A stretch of 36,122 bases of DNA from DASZGL01 sp035938875. Lineage in GTDB: Bacteria > Chloroflexota > Dormibacteria > Aeolococcales > Aeolococcaceae. The DNA is taken from contig DASZGL010000044.1 of NCBI GenBank assembly GCA_035938875.1, positions 1 to 36,122 of the forward strand, in the 5' to 3' direction. A program made the position numbers and the translations under genes. The first letter of the stretch is position 1; every line of letters starts with the position of its first letter. This document shows, in pieces, positions 14,799 through 22,584 of the stretch. The notes beneath the pieces were generated by a model, which saw only the letters and a program-made list of their open reading frames with translations, was not told the origin of the DNA and did not search any database.

Positions 14799-15836
14799 TC
14801 AGTAGAGCGAGGTCTTGCGGATGCGCTGGCTGAAGAGGGTGAAGGCCTGCTCACCGAACCTGACCCAGGCGCCGTAGCGAGCGGAGAGGGGCTGGTCCCA
14901 GGTGCCCACGTACTCGACGACACCTTCGGCGAACCCCGACTTGAACTGCATCAAGCCGTAGAGGGGGTGTGTCGGCAACATCTGCGTCCGGGGCGGCACG
15001 CCCACCAGGTCGTAGCTCTCGACGCCGCGTGAGCGCAGCCAGCGCATCGCTTCCCACTGCAGCAGATGGGGCGCCATCAGGCTGCTGCGCTCGCGTATCG
15101 AGCCGCCGTCCTTGTACCAGCTCCTGCGTCCCATGTAGGTGACAAAGGCGCCGGCGATGACCTCGCCGTCCGCCGATGCCAGGAACAGCTGCCCGCGCCC
15201 GCGCTGTTCATGGAACCGCCAGGAGTCGATGTAGTAGTCGCGGGGGCGCAGCAGGAACTGAGCCCGCCGCCGCGTCGCCTGCATCAGGGAGAACATGGTG
15301 TCGAGGTTGCGCTCATCGCTCTCGACGGCGGCGACGGTGACGCCCTTTCTCTCCGCAAGGCGCACGTTGTAGCGAGTCTTCGGCTTGAAGGACGCGATGA
15401 TGTCGTCCTCGGATGGACGCAGGTCGACGATGATCGTCGCCTTGCTGGCCTGGATGTCGTAGAGCGCCCGGCGCAGTGGTGCACCGGGAAATGTGGCGAG
15501 GTCAGCGCCGTCCTCACGCAGCTCGGGCTCCCACTTGACGACAAAGGCGGGGCGGGCGTGTGCCGTGGCCTCGACGATGCTGCGCATCTGCCCGACATCA
15601 CCGATCCCCGGACCCTTGGGCGCATACCAGAGCTCGCCGAAACCGGCAAAGCGGCGGGTGAGGAAGAGCACGGCGATCGAGCGACCGTCGACGTCGTACA
15701 CCGTGTAGCGCGGACGCCAGCCATGCCGTCGCTTGTAGTCGCCCCACACGCGGCTTTGCAGGATGTGGCCGCCGTCGGGATTGGCAAGGACCATGTCGTC
15801 CCAGCGTTCCAGCTCGGCCGGCGTCGCCGCTCTCAC
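14799..15836 (-). CDS. FemAB/FemX-family peptidyltransferase (copy 2)
   Basis: A 345-aa FemAB-family protein with duplicated GNAT folds, which uses aminoacyl-tRNA to add amino acids to a peptide, classically the lipid II stem peptide at the cytoplasmic membrane face. Visible family marks are GHILQSRVWGDYKRRHGW near the N-terminus, FKPKTRYNVRLAERKGV in the middle and MQFKSGFAEGVVEYVGTWD near the C-terminus. The length fits FemX-like members, which lack the long coiled-coil arm of staphylococcal FemA. The GTG start overlaps the TGA of the other FemAB gene (GTGA). The pair lies just upstream of the lasso-like locus on the same strand, so it may share readthrough transcription. The amino acid added is not predictable. 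Confidence 0.87.
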   Translation of the reverse strand: MRAATPAELERWDDMVLANPDGGHILQSRVWGDYKRRHGWRPRYTVYDVDGRSIAVLFLTRRFAGFGELWYAPKGPGIGDVGQMRSIVEATAHARPAFVVKWEPELREDGADLATFPGAPLRRALYDIQASKATIIVDLRPSEDDIIASFKPKTRYNVRLAERKGVTVAAVESDERNLDTMFSLMQATRRRAQFLLRPRDYYIDSWRFHEQRGRGQLFLASADGEVIAGAFVTYMGRRSWYKDGGSIRERSSLMAPHLLQWEAMRWLRSRGVESYDLVGVPPRTQMLPTHPLYGLMQFKSGFAEGVVEYVGTWDQPLSARYGAWVRFGEQAFTLFSQRIRKTSLY

Positions 15837-16804
15837 CGGCGCAGGACTGACCGCGCTGCGCGGTAGGCGCGGTAGCGAAGACGACGTAGCGGCATGTCCC
15901 AGGTGCCGTCGCGGCGCAGCATCCGGCCGCCGAAGGCTCGTTTGAAGGCGCTGATCCCCGCCCAGGGATGGTTGGGGCTGTCGTCGGGTGCGACACCCCA
16001 GAAGTCGAAGATGCGTGCCCCCAACTGCTTGGCGTCGATGATCATCGTCCAGAGCAGCGGCACGGCCGCGCCGACGCGGCGGTTGACCACCTGGTCGGCT
16101 GCGGAATGAAGGTAGTAGCGCGTTCCCGCGAAGTCGAGCACGATGCTGGCGGCGACGCTCCGTCCTTCGAATCGGGCGATGTACAGACGGGCGTGACCGT
16201 CGGCGCCGAGCACGCGCATCAGGGTGCGGTAGTGATCGTCCTGCTGCGCCCGAAACCCACCGTGTTCGGTGGTGTCGCGCAACAGCGTGAGGAACGTCTC
16301 GATGTCACCTGGGTCGCGCGACTCGGAGACGGAGACGCCCTTTCGCTCCGCGGCGTTGACGCGCCAGCGGTGACCCTTCTCGAGTCCTCTGCGCAGCGTC
16401 TCGACGTCCGGGCTGAGATCCAGTATCCACGTGTCACGCGGCTGCGTCGGTGTCGTGGCTGTCAGCGTGCCGCTGTCGAGCCAGGCACCCGCCCCCGTCC
16501 CCACCGGCTCGACGCGGACGAAGTCGGCGCCACCGCGGCGTCCGCCTTCGCTGAGCGCTCCGCTGAGCCCCGCAATGTCGCCATCGCCGAGTGTCGGGCC
16601 GTAGGGCACGTAGAGATGATGAATGCCGTGGAGCTTCTCCATTGTCCCCAGCCAGGACCATGAGTCGCCGGCGCAATGGAGGACTCTGTGCCCCAGAGCG
16701 TCCTGGAACCGAGCCCAAGCTCGGCTCTGCAGCACGTGTCCACCATGGGCGGTCAGCCAGTCGTCCCAGCCGGCCGCGGGCACGCCCTGCTCGAGCTCGA
16801 CCAT
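15833..16804 (-). CDS. FemAB/FemX-family peptidyltransferase (copy 1)
   Basis: A 323-aa paralogue of the following gene. It has GGHVLQSRAWARFQDALGH, HRWRVNAAERKGVSV and FDFWGVAPDDSP, then ISAFKRAFGGRMLRRDGTWD, which align with the FemAB motifs of copy 2. The role is probably tRNA-dependent amino acid addition to peptidoglycan precursors. The ATG at 16804 was chosen because a TAGCAT box ends 8 nt before it and homology starts there; the frame stays open farther upstream into the neighbouring promoter without family-like sequence. It is translationally coupled to copy 2 by a 4-nt overlap. Two tandem members usually mean sequential addition of bridge residues. Confidence 0.85.
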   Translation of the reverse strand: MVELEQGVPAAGWDDWLTAHGGHVLQSRAWARFQDALGHRVLHCAGDSWSWLGTMEKLHGIHHLYVPYGPTLGDGDIAGLSGALSEGGRRGGADFVRVEPVGTGAGAWLDSGTLTATTPTQPRDTWILDLSPDVETLRRGLEKGHRWRVNAAERKGVSVSESRDPGDIETFLTLLRDTTEHGGFRAQQDDHYRTLMRVLGADGHARLYIARFEGRSVAASIVLDFAGTRYYLHSAADQVVNRRVGAAVPLLWTMIIDAKQLGARIFDFWGVAPDDSPNHPWAGISAFKRAFGGRMLRRDGTWDMPLRRLRYRAYRAARSVLRR

Positions 16805-16812
16805 GGCCGGCA

Positions 16813-16818
16813 ATGCTA
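16813..16818 (-). promoter_or_regulatory. -10 element of the FemAB pair, leaderless type
   Basis: TAGCAT on the minus strand is followed by 8 nt and the ATG at 16804. No ribosome site is present, so a leaderless or nearly leaderless transcript is likely. No -35 match is seen. Confidence 0.45.
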
Positions 16819-16916
16819 GTGCCCGGCCACTCGCCGTCGCCGCCCGCCAGTTATTGCTGAGTGTGACGCCAACACGCGAGCTGGCCATGGCGAATGTGTG
16901 AAAGCGCCGAAATCGT

Positions 16917-16946
16917 TTGACAGAAAGCCGACCCGCCGCGTACGCT
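16917..16946 (+). promoter_or_regulatory. strong housekeeping promoter of the YukD-ParA gene
   Basis: A perfect TTGACA (16917-16922), 18 nt, then TACGCT (16941-16946). Transcription would start near 16953, giving a leader of about 57 nt that ends with AGGAG (16998-17002) 7 nt before the GTG at 17010. It is the best consensus promoter in the window. Confidence 0.72.
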
Positions 16947-17009
16947 CCCCGCTGGCAGGGGCCCTGACGACATGGTGCCACCGCCCGGGCGGGGGACAGG
17001 AGTGGTGCC

Positions 17010-18500
17010 GTGGACAAGATGATCGTGACCGTCGTCGGTCCCGATCGGCGTGCAGAGGTCGCTCTCCCGGTGGGTGCGCCCATCGGCGATCTCCTACCGG
17101 GACTCGCCGAGATCTGCACCCGCGGCGATGCGGGAAGCGAGAACCTCGCCCAGGACGGCCAGTTCTGGGCGATCGCCCGGCAGGGCGGCGAGATCCTCCC
17201 CGCCACCTCCTCGCTTGCCGACTGCGGAGTCGTCGAGGGGGAGGTGCTCGAGCTGCGTGGCTTTGCCCAAACCGTCGCCGAGGCGGCTCAGTCCGCGCCG
17301 CCGAGCGCCTCGGGCGGTCCTGCTGCCGACGGGCGCCCCCCTGTCGCCGCCCCATCGCCCGAGGAGGCGACGGCTGCGGACACCACGGACGCGCCGGCGA
17401 GCAGCGGCGTGTCCGTCGCACCGTCGGTCCTGGCCGGTCCGGCCGCCGCTGCGCCGCAGGCTGCGGTCCAGCCGCCCCCGCCTCCATTGATCCGGACCGG
17501 TGAGACCCTGCCGCGCCGCGCGCCCTTCGGCCGCCGCCTCGGCGTGGCCACCGGGGCGATGCTTTCCGCGCCGAGCGTCACCGATCAGCTCGTCCCGGTG
17601 ACCACCGAGGAGGCGTTCCGGCCGCCAACCCCCAAGGAGCTGAGTCGGCGCCGTGCCCCCTCGCGGATGCAGCGCGCCCGCCGCGCGTGGCGATCGACGG
17701 ACTACCGGCGCCAGCTCGACATCGCCATCGCGGCCCCTCGCCTTACGCGCTGCGCGACCATCGCCGTGCTCTCGCCCAAGGGAGGCGTTGGCAAGACCAC
17801 CGTGGCGGCGCTGCTCGGCGAGCTCTTCGCCATGGAGCGCCGGGACCGCATCCTGGCCATCGACACCAACCCCGACTTCGGCTCGTTGGGGCGCACCCTG
17901 ACACCGGACCACACGATTTTCGTCGACGACCTCCTCGAGCACCTGGAGCATCCCGCCTTGACGGTCACCGCGCTCGACACATCCCTCGGCCGGGCCGCCC
18001 ACGGGCTGATGGTGCTGCCCTCGCCGACCGACCCCGAGCGGATGACCCGTCTCGACCAGAAGGCGTACGAGCGGGTGATCGCCCGGCTCCAGGCGATGGT
18101 CGGCGTCATCATGCTCGACTGCGGCACCGGCCTCCAGGACCCGGCGACCCGGGCGGCGATCAACACCGCGGATCAGCTGATCGTGGTCACCGATGCCGAG
18201 CCGCCGACCGCCAGCCTGGTCGCCGAGGCGTGCCGCCTTCTGCAGAGCGCCAACAAACCGATCACCCTGGTTGTCAACAAGTTGCCCGAGCACGGCGCCC
18301 GGCTGGACATCAGCGTCTTCGCCGCGCACGTGCCCCAAGCGCGTGCCCTGGTGGTGATCCCCGTCGAGCAGGCCGGTGCGGTGCGCCTCGCCAACGGGGA
18401 ATTCACCTGGGCGGATGCGCCCCCCGGCTGGCAGCGCTCGCTGCGCGAGCTCGCCGCGGTGATCGTCGCGGGGTGGGCAGAGCTCGGCATCGCCGGCTGA
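17010..18500 (+). CDS. YukD-like ubiquitin fold fused to ParA/MinD ATPase (EspI-like)
   Basis: A 496-aa three-part protein. Residues 1-85 (MIVTVVGPDRRAEVALPVGA, then a GEVLELRG end) look like the YukD/EccD ubiquitin-like domain of type VII secretion. Residues 88-200 are a Pro/Ala/Thr-rich low-complexity linker. Residues 235-496 are a SIMIBI P-loop ATPase: deviant Walker A KGGVGKTT (257-264), LAIDTNPDFGSLG, and VIMLDCGTG. The arrangement, including the basic RRQLDIAIAAPRLTR lead-in, resembles EspI-type proteins linked to ESX secretion. No EccC, EccB, WXG100 or EccD gene lies in the window, so it is an orphan here. A cytoplasmic regulator or positioning factor of T7SS is the best guess. Confidence 0.82.
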   Translation: MDKMIVTVVGPDRRAEVALPVGAPIGDLLPGLAEICTRGDAGSENLAQDGQFWAIARQGGEILPATSSLADCGVVEGEVLELRGFAQTVAEAAQSAPPSASGGPAADGRPPVAAPSPEEATAADTTDAPASSGVSVAPSVLAGPAAAAPQAAVQPPPPPLIRTGETLPRRAPFGRRLGVATGAMLSAPSVTDQLVPVTTEEAFRPPTPKELSRRRAPSRMQRARRAWRSTDYRRQLDIAIAAPRLTRCATIAVLSPKGGVGKTTVAALLGELFAMERRDRILAIDTNPDFGSLGRTLTPDHTIFVDDLLEHLEHPALTVTALDTSLGRAAHGLMVLPSPTDPERMTRLDQKAYERVIARLQAMVGVIMLDCGTGLQDPATRAAINTADQLIVVTDAEPPTASLVAEACRLLQSANKPITLVVNKLPEHGARLDISVFAAHVPQARALVVIPVEQAGAVRLANGEFTWADAPPGWQRSLRELAAVIVAGWAELGIAG

Positions 18501-18576
18501 GTTCGCCGTCCGGATCCGACGAGATGGCGGCGGGTTCGACGCCCCGCCCCGAACGCTTCCAGGCTGTCGGCCGGCC

Positions 18577-19476
18577 ATGACCGATCCCAAGCGCGCGGCG
18601 CTGCGCAAGCTCATCGATCCGCTGCGCGTCGAGCCGGGTTCGACGGTGATCCTGCCCCACGGGTTCGACCCTCGCCACACGGCCGGTTACGTGGCCAAAG
18701 CCGACGCCGACGAGGCGCTGCGCTCGAGCATCGCCCTGCTCGCCGAGTATCAGGACCGGCTGTCGGCGCAAGACACGTACGCAGTGCTCGTCGTGCTCCA
18801 GGGGCTCGACGCTTCGGGCAAGGACGGCACGGTGAAACACGTGATGAGCGGGGTCAATCCGGCGGGAGTGCACGTGCGTAGCTTCAAGGTGCCCTCGGTC
18901 GAGGAGCTCAACCACGATTACCTCTGGCGATACGCCAGGGCACTGCCCGAGCGCGGCGCCATCGGCATCTTCAACCGATCTCATTACGAGGAAGTGCTCG
19001 TCGTCCGCGTTCATCCCGAGAACCTGGAGCGGCAGCGACTGCCCAGCATCCAGAGTGGCAAGAGTGTGTGGCAGCGGCGCTTTCGCGAGATCAATGAATG
19101 GGAGCGTTACCTGGTCGACAATGGGATCCACATCGTCAAGGTGTTTCTCAACGTCTCCAAGGAGGAGCAGCGACGGCGCTTCCTGGAACGCATCAAAGAG
19201 ATGCGCAAGAACTGGAAGTTCTCCGCGGCTGACGTCCTCGAACGCCGACATTGGGACGAGTACCAGCAGGCGTATTCCGATGTGCTCAGCAACACCAGCA
19301 CCAAGTGGGCGCCGTGGTACGTGGTGCCCGCCGATGACAAGTGGTTCACCCGTCTGGCGACCGCCTCACTGGTCGTCGACGCCCTGATGCGCATCGATCC
19401 GCAGTACCCCGAGGTGGGGCCGGCAGAACGTGACCTGCTCGCCAAGGCGAAGGCAGAGCTCGAAGCTGAAGGTTGA
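18577..19476 (+). CDS. ppk2: polyphosphate kinase 2 family protein
   Basis: A 299-aa PPK2 enzyme, which transfers phosphate between polyphosphate and nucleoside mono- or diphosphates. Walker A is GLDASGKDGTVKH (76-88); the lid/Walker B region has GIFNRSHYEEVLVVRVHPE (130-148); FNRSHYE and EMRKNWKFS are typical. Length and the N-terminal helix match the short single-domain class (class I/III); the class, and so whether AMP or ADP is the acceptor, is not decided here. The ATG follows the upstream gene by 76 nt with no good ribosome site and no obvious TANNNT box, so it may be read from the upstream promoter. It converges on the alcohol dehydrogenase gene with an 11-nt gap. Confidence 0.92.
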   Translation: MTDPKRAALRKLIDPLRVEPGSTVILPHGFDPRHTAGYVAKADADEALRSSIALLAEYQDRLSAQDTYAVLVVLQGLDASGKDGTVKHVMSGVNPAGVHVRSFKVPSVEELNHDYLWRYARALPERGAIGIFNRSHYEEVLVVRVHPENLERQRLPSIQSGKSVWQRRFREINEWERYLVDNGIHIVKVFLNVSKEEQRRRFLERIKEMRKNWKFSAADVLERRHWDEYQQAYSDVLSNTSTKWAPWYVVPADDKWFTRLATASLVVDALMRIDPQYPEVGPAERDLLAKAKAELEAEG

Positions 19477-19487
19477 TGTGCCAGCGC

Positions 19488-20495
19488 TCAGCGGGTGTCA
19501 GGCGACGCGCCGTCGATGAGCAGCACAGCCGCTCCGCGGACATCGCCGTGGCGCAGGCGCTCGAGCGCCTCGTTCGCCGCTGCCAGGGCATAGGTCTCGG
19601 TCTCGATTCGCACTGGGACCGTGGGGGCGAGGGCGAGAAACTCCTCGCCGTCACGACGGGTGAGGTTGGCGATCGAGGTGACCGTGCGCTCGCCCCAGAG
19701 GATGCTGTAGGGAAACGACGGGATGTCGCTCATGTGGATGCCGGCGCAGACCACGATGCCTCCCTTGGCAACCGCGCGCAGCGCCGCGGGGACCAGCTCG
19801 CCGGCGGGGGCGAAGATGATCGCCGCGTCGAGCTCCTCGGGCCCGGGACGAAGCGCGTCGCCGGCCCATTCGGCGCCGAGATCCGTGGCGAACCGCTGCG
19901 CCGCGGCGTCGCCGTCCCTGGTGAATGCGAAGACGCGCCGCCCCTGGTGTCGCGCGACCTGGATGACGATGTGCGCTGAGGCGCCGAACCCGTAGAGGCC
20001 GAGTCGTTCGGCACTGCCGGTGGCGCGAAGTGAGCGGTAGCCGATGAGGCCGGCGCAGAGCAGCGGTGCCGCGGCTAGATCGGGGTAGCCGTCGGGGATG
20101 GCGAAGCAGAAGCGGTGATCGGCGACGCAGCGTTCCGCGTATCCGCCATCGCGCTGGTAGCCGGTGAACTGCGCTCGATCGCAGAGATTCTCGCGCCCCG
20201 ACGTGCAATACCTGCATTCACCGCACGTCCAGCCAAGCCAGGGAACGCCGACGCGATCAGCGATTTTCAACGTGGTCACGTCAGCGCCTACCGCGACAAC
20301 AGTCCCCACCACCTGGTGACCGGGGATCAAGGGCAGCTTGGCATCGCTGAGCTCCCCGTCGACGACATGGAGGTCGGTGCGGCACACGCCGCAGGCGTGC
20401 ACGTCGATGAGCACCTCACCGGGACCGGTTCGTGGTTCGCGGATATCTCGAGCCTGCAGTCGAGTGCGCGGTGCGTCGAGAACCATTGCCTGCAC
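19488..20495 (-). CDS. zinc-dependent alcohol dehydrogenase
   Basis: A 335-aa medium-chain dehydrogenase. It has catalytic-zinc ligands in CGVCRTDLHVVDG and GHQVVG, and four structural-zinc cysteines in CGECRYCTSGRENLC. The nucleotide-binding turn is GFGASAHIVIQVARH, a variant characteristic of one zinc-ADH subgroup (GFGASAH in place of GxGxxG). The first residues VQAMVLDAP match the usual (M)xAMVL start of the family, so GTG (20495) is chosen over ATG (20486) three codons later. TATCGT lies 9 nt upstream of it. The enzyme should oxidise alcohols or reduce aldehydes with NAD(P)H in the cytoplasm; the substrate is unknown. It stands alone between convergent ppk2 and a divergent zinc-ribbon gene. 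Confidence 0.9.
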   Translation of the reverse strand: MQAMVLDAPRTRLQARDIREPRTGPGEVLIDVHACGVCRTDLHVVDGELSDAKLPLIPGHQVVGTVVAVGADVTTLKIADRVGVPWLGWTCGECRYCTSGRENLCDRAQFTGYQRDGGYAERCVADHRFCFAIPDGYPDLAAAPLLCAGLIGYRSLRATGSAERLGLYGFGASAHIVIQVARHQGRRVFAFTRDGDAAAQRFATDLGAEWAGDALRPGPEELDAAIIFAPAGELVPAALRAVAKGGIVVCAGIHMSDIPSFPYSILWGERTVTSIANLTRRDGEEFLALAPTVPVRIETETYALAAANEALERLRHGDVRGAAVLLIDGASPDTR

Positions 20496-20504
20496 TTCGG
20501 CCCG

Positions 20505-20510
20505 ACGATA
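20505..20510 (-). promoter_or_regulatory. -10 element of the alcohol dehydrogenase gene
   Basis: TATCGT on the minus strand, 9 nt before the GTG start. It fits the TANNNT pattern; no -35 is evident. Confidence 0.35.
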
Positions 20511-20595
20511 GCGACCTCGAGCCAGCCGGCGTAGAGGATCAGCAGCGCCGCACCGGCTGACGCTCCGCGTCATCCGCGAGCGCGACATTGGTCAC

Positions 20596-20624
20596 TTGTG
20601 CACCGGCCCGAGGAGGCGTACGCT
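20596..20624 (+). promoter_or_regulatory. promoter of the zinc-ribbon gene
   Basis: TTGTGC (20596-20601), 17 nt, then TACGCT (20619-20624). The -10 hexamer is identical to the one before the YukD-ParA gene. The transcript would start near 20631 and carry AAGGAGG (20644-20650) 8 nt before the ATG. Confidence 0.55.
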
Positions 20625-20658
20625 CACGGGTCGCGGGCGTGTGAAGGAGGTGGTGGGC

Positions 20659-20883
20659 ATGGCACACGTGGCAACAGTCAAAGATCGCGCCGAGATCTGC
20701 TCGAAGTGCGGCGTGGTGGGGCGCGTGCTGATCGAGACCGACATGGAGATCATCGATCGCTGCCTGCAGTGTGGACACGAACGCGTGTACTCGGTGATGG
20801 CGCTGGTCGGCCGCGCCGGCCAAAAGGTGCAGGGGCTGGTCGACAGCCCGATGGTCTCGCCTGCCGCCGTCCGCGACAACTGA
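20659..20883 (+). CDS. small zinc-ribbon protein
   Basis: A 74-aa protein with two CxxC knuckles, C14/C17 (CSKC) and C35/C38 (CLQC), spaced as a four-cysteine zinc ribbon. It begins MAHVATVKDRAEICSKCGVV. The ATG is fixed by an excellent AAGGAGG ribosome site 8 nt upstream, and a good promoter precedes it, so expression is probably strong. The rest is a basic-hydrophobic tail (YSVMALVGRAGQKVQGLVDS). No enzyme function can be assigned; small zinc ribbons of this type often bind nucleic acid or other proteins. It is monocistronic, with a hairpin just after its stop codon. Confidence 0.78.
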   Translation: MAHVATVKDRAEICSKCGVVGRVLIETDMEIIDRCLQCGHERVYSVMALVGRAGQKVQGLVDSPMVSPAAVRDN

Positions 20884-20885
20884 GC

Positions 20886-20905
20886 CCGGCGCCTCTCAGC
20901 GCCGG
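20886..20905. terminator. hairpin between convergent genes
   Basis: CCGGCGC and GCGCCGG pair perfectly (7 bp) around the loop CTCTCA. It begins 2 nt after the zinc-ribbon stop and contains the stop codon of the convergent acidic-protein gene in its loop. No U-run follows on either strand, so it may act as a GC-rich bidirectional terminator or only as a 3'-end stabiliser. Confidence 0.45.
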
Positions 20906-21102
20906 TCCTCGTCCTCGTCGTCCTCCGGCTGACGTCCTGCCCCACCCGGGTCGTAGCGTGGATCCTCGCCAAGCCCCGGCTCGTGATCGCGAGGAGGCGG
21001 CGTGTCGCCACCGGGATCGAAGGCGGACTCGTCTCGCTCCGCCGTTCCCAGGGCGCGCTCGGGGTCGGGGATGTCGACGGCGCCTTCGTCGATGTCGGGC
21101 AT
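20896..21102 (-). CDS. small acidic Asp/Glu/Pro-rich protein
   Basis: A 68-aa hypothetical protein, MPDIDEGAVDIPDPERALG onward, highly acidic with Gly-Pro runs (FDPGGDTPPPRD, RYDPGGAG) and an EDDEDEDRR end; it is probably disordered. Two ATG codons are possible. AGGAGG (21114-21109) abuts the first (21108) with no spacer but stands 6 nt from the second (21102), so the second is chosen. It lies 24 nt after the TreT-like gene on the same strand. No function is recognised. Its composition recalls small stress-associated acidic proteins, but that is not evidence of role. Confidence 0.6.
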   Translation of the reverse strand: MPDIDEGAVDIPDPERALGTAERDESAFDPGGDTPPPRDHEPGLGEDPRYDPGGAGRQPEDDEDEDRR

Positions 21103-21108
21103 GCTCAT

Positions 21109-21114
21109 CCTCCT
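21109..21114 (-). promoter_or_regulatory. ribosome binding site deciding the acidic-protein start
   Basis: AGGAGG on the minus strand has a 6-nt spacer to the ATG at 21102 and zero spacing to the ATG at 21108, which favours the inner start. Confidence 0.6.
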
Positions 21115-21132
21115 GAGACAGGCCGTGATCGG

Positions 21133-22554
21133 TCAGGGCAAGGTGTTCAGCAGGTCCACGTACTGTATGAGGTGACGGGGGCCGAGGAACAGCTCGCGCA
21201 CCTGCTCACGAGCGCTGTCGCCCATGGCCGCGGCGCGCCGAGGGTCGTCGAGCAGCTCGCTGACGGCGTCGCCGAATGCCCTCAGGTCGGTGGGGTCGTC
21301 GAGGAGCAGCCCGCTCACCCCGTCGACGATCTGGTCCTGGATGCCGCCCACGCGACTGGCGACGACCGGCCGGCCCTTCCACATCGCCTCGGCGACGGTG
21401 AGACCGAAACCCTCGGCGAGACTCTTCTGCACGGCCACGGTCGCGTGTCGCTGCAACGCGTTGACCATCACGGCGTTGACCTCGTCGTCGTCCATCGGCA
21501 GGCAGAGCAGGTGGACTCGATCGCGCATCGCCTCGGCGAGCCCGCGGCGCGACTCGGTGACCTCGGCGAGCACCTCGGCGCCCTCGGGGTCGTCACTGAC
21601 CGCGGCGACGTCAGGACCGGCGAGAGCCAGGTGAGAGGTGGGATGCCGGGGCGCGACGTGGTCGACGAAACCCTGAAGCACCCCGACGGGATCCTTGAGC
21701 CGATCCCAGCGCGACACCTGGGTGACCACTGGCACGCCTGAGGGGATGGGAACGTCGTCGATGATCCGTGCGCGCGAGTCGATGCGCGCCGCACTGCCGT
21801 CCTGCCGGACGAAGCTCGGCGTTCCTTGCCGGCCTCCGTCGACGATTCGCGCAGCGCCGAGAATGAGCTGCACGGTGTCCGCGTCGAGCTCATAGTTCTT
21901 CGGCGAGAAGGCGTCGATCGAGGGCGCAACGATATGGATGCGCGCTTCGTCGATGCCCTTCCATGCGAACGCACTGTGCGAGAAGATGACCGCATCCGCC
22001 TGCACCACATCGGGCAGCAGGAAGGCCCATGCGCGGCGGACGAGGTCGTTGGGGGTGTCGGTGCCGACGTGGCAGCGCCAGATCACCCGCGCGCCGATAT
22101 CTCGAATCGCTGGGATCAGGCCCGCGGTCTGCGGGTCGTGGACGATGACCACGTCGTTAGCGCGGACGCAGGCGCGCAAGGCGTCGGCGTTGGTGTCCAA
22201 CACAGCGTTGTAGACGGCGCGCTCGGCGCCGCCCAGCTCGCCGCCGTCGCCGGCGGAGCCGTGCAGGTTGTTGTGGATGCGCTTGGTGACACGGAAGAAC
22301 TCGCTGTCACCGGTGATCACCTCCCAGCGAGCATCGATCCCCGCGCCGCGAACATAGCCGAGCAGCGACCGGAGCATCTCGGCGACGCCGCCGCCGTGGG
22401 CAGTGGTGTTGATGTTCCACACGACGCGGCCGGCGAGCAGCTTCCGCGCCTGTTCCGCGGCGTGCTGGAAGTCGTCGTACAGAGGCGCGCTGACAGTCCC
22501 TGAGAAGCGGGCTGGGTCGAGCACCGCGATGGGGACGTCGACGAGCGGCGTCAA
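21133..22554 (-). CDS. TreT-like trehalose synthase / GT4 glycosyltransferase
   Basis: A 473-aa retaining glycosyltransferase of the GT4 group closest to trehalose glycosyltransferring synthase (TreT) and trehalose phosphorylase. Marks are VVWNINTTAHGGGVAEMLRS near residue 45, VIVHDPQTAGLIP, VIWRCHVGTDTPND, APSIDAFSPKN, and the C-terminal donor-site EGFGLTVAEAMWKGRPVVAS. The expected reaction joins glucose from NDP-glucose to glucose to give trehalose, reversible, in the cytoplasm; strict TreT identity is inferred from motif similarity. The start is a TTG at 22554 with no clear ribosome site, so the true start could differ by a few codons. It may be transcribed with the GT-C membrane gene 30 nt upstream. 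Trehalose would serve osmotic or desiccation tolerance. Confidence 0.83.
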   Translation of the reverse strand: MTPLVDVPIAVLDPARFSGTVSAPLYDDFQHAAEQARKLLAGRVVWNINTTAHGGGVAEMLRSLLGYVRGAGIDARWEVITGDSEFFRVTKRIHNNLHGSAGDGGELGGAERAVYNAVLDTNADALRACVRANDVVIVHDPQTAGLIPAIRDIGARVIWRCHVGTDTPNDLVRRAWAFLLPDVVQADAVIFSHSAFAWKGIDEARIHIVAPSIDAFSPKNYELDADTVQLILGAARIVDGGRQGTPSFVRQDGSAARIDSRARIIDDVPIPSGVPVVTQVSRWDRLKDPVGVLQGFVDHVAPRHPTSHLALAGPDVAAVSDDPEGAEVLAEVTESRRGLAEAMRDRVHLLCLPMDDDEVNAVMVNALQRHATVAVQKSLAEGFGLTVAEAMWKGRPVVASRVGGIQDQIVDGVSGLLLDDPTDLRAFGDAVSELLDDPRRAAAMGDSAREQVRELFLGPRHLIQYVDLLNTLP

Positions 22555-22584
22555 AGAGGCAGGTACCGGCGCACGCCAGCCACG

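Noticed and set aside
16805..17206. N-terminal extension of the first FemAB gene
   Set aside because: The extra residues are Ser/Arg/Pro-rich, overlap the promoter and start of the YukD-ParA gene, and a TAGCAT box points to the ATG at 16804.
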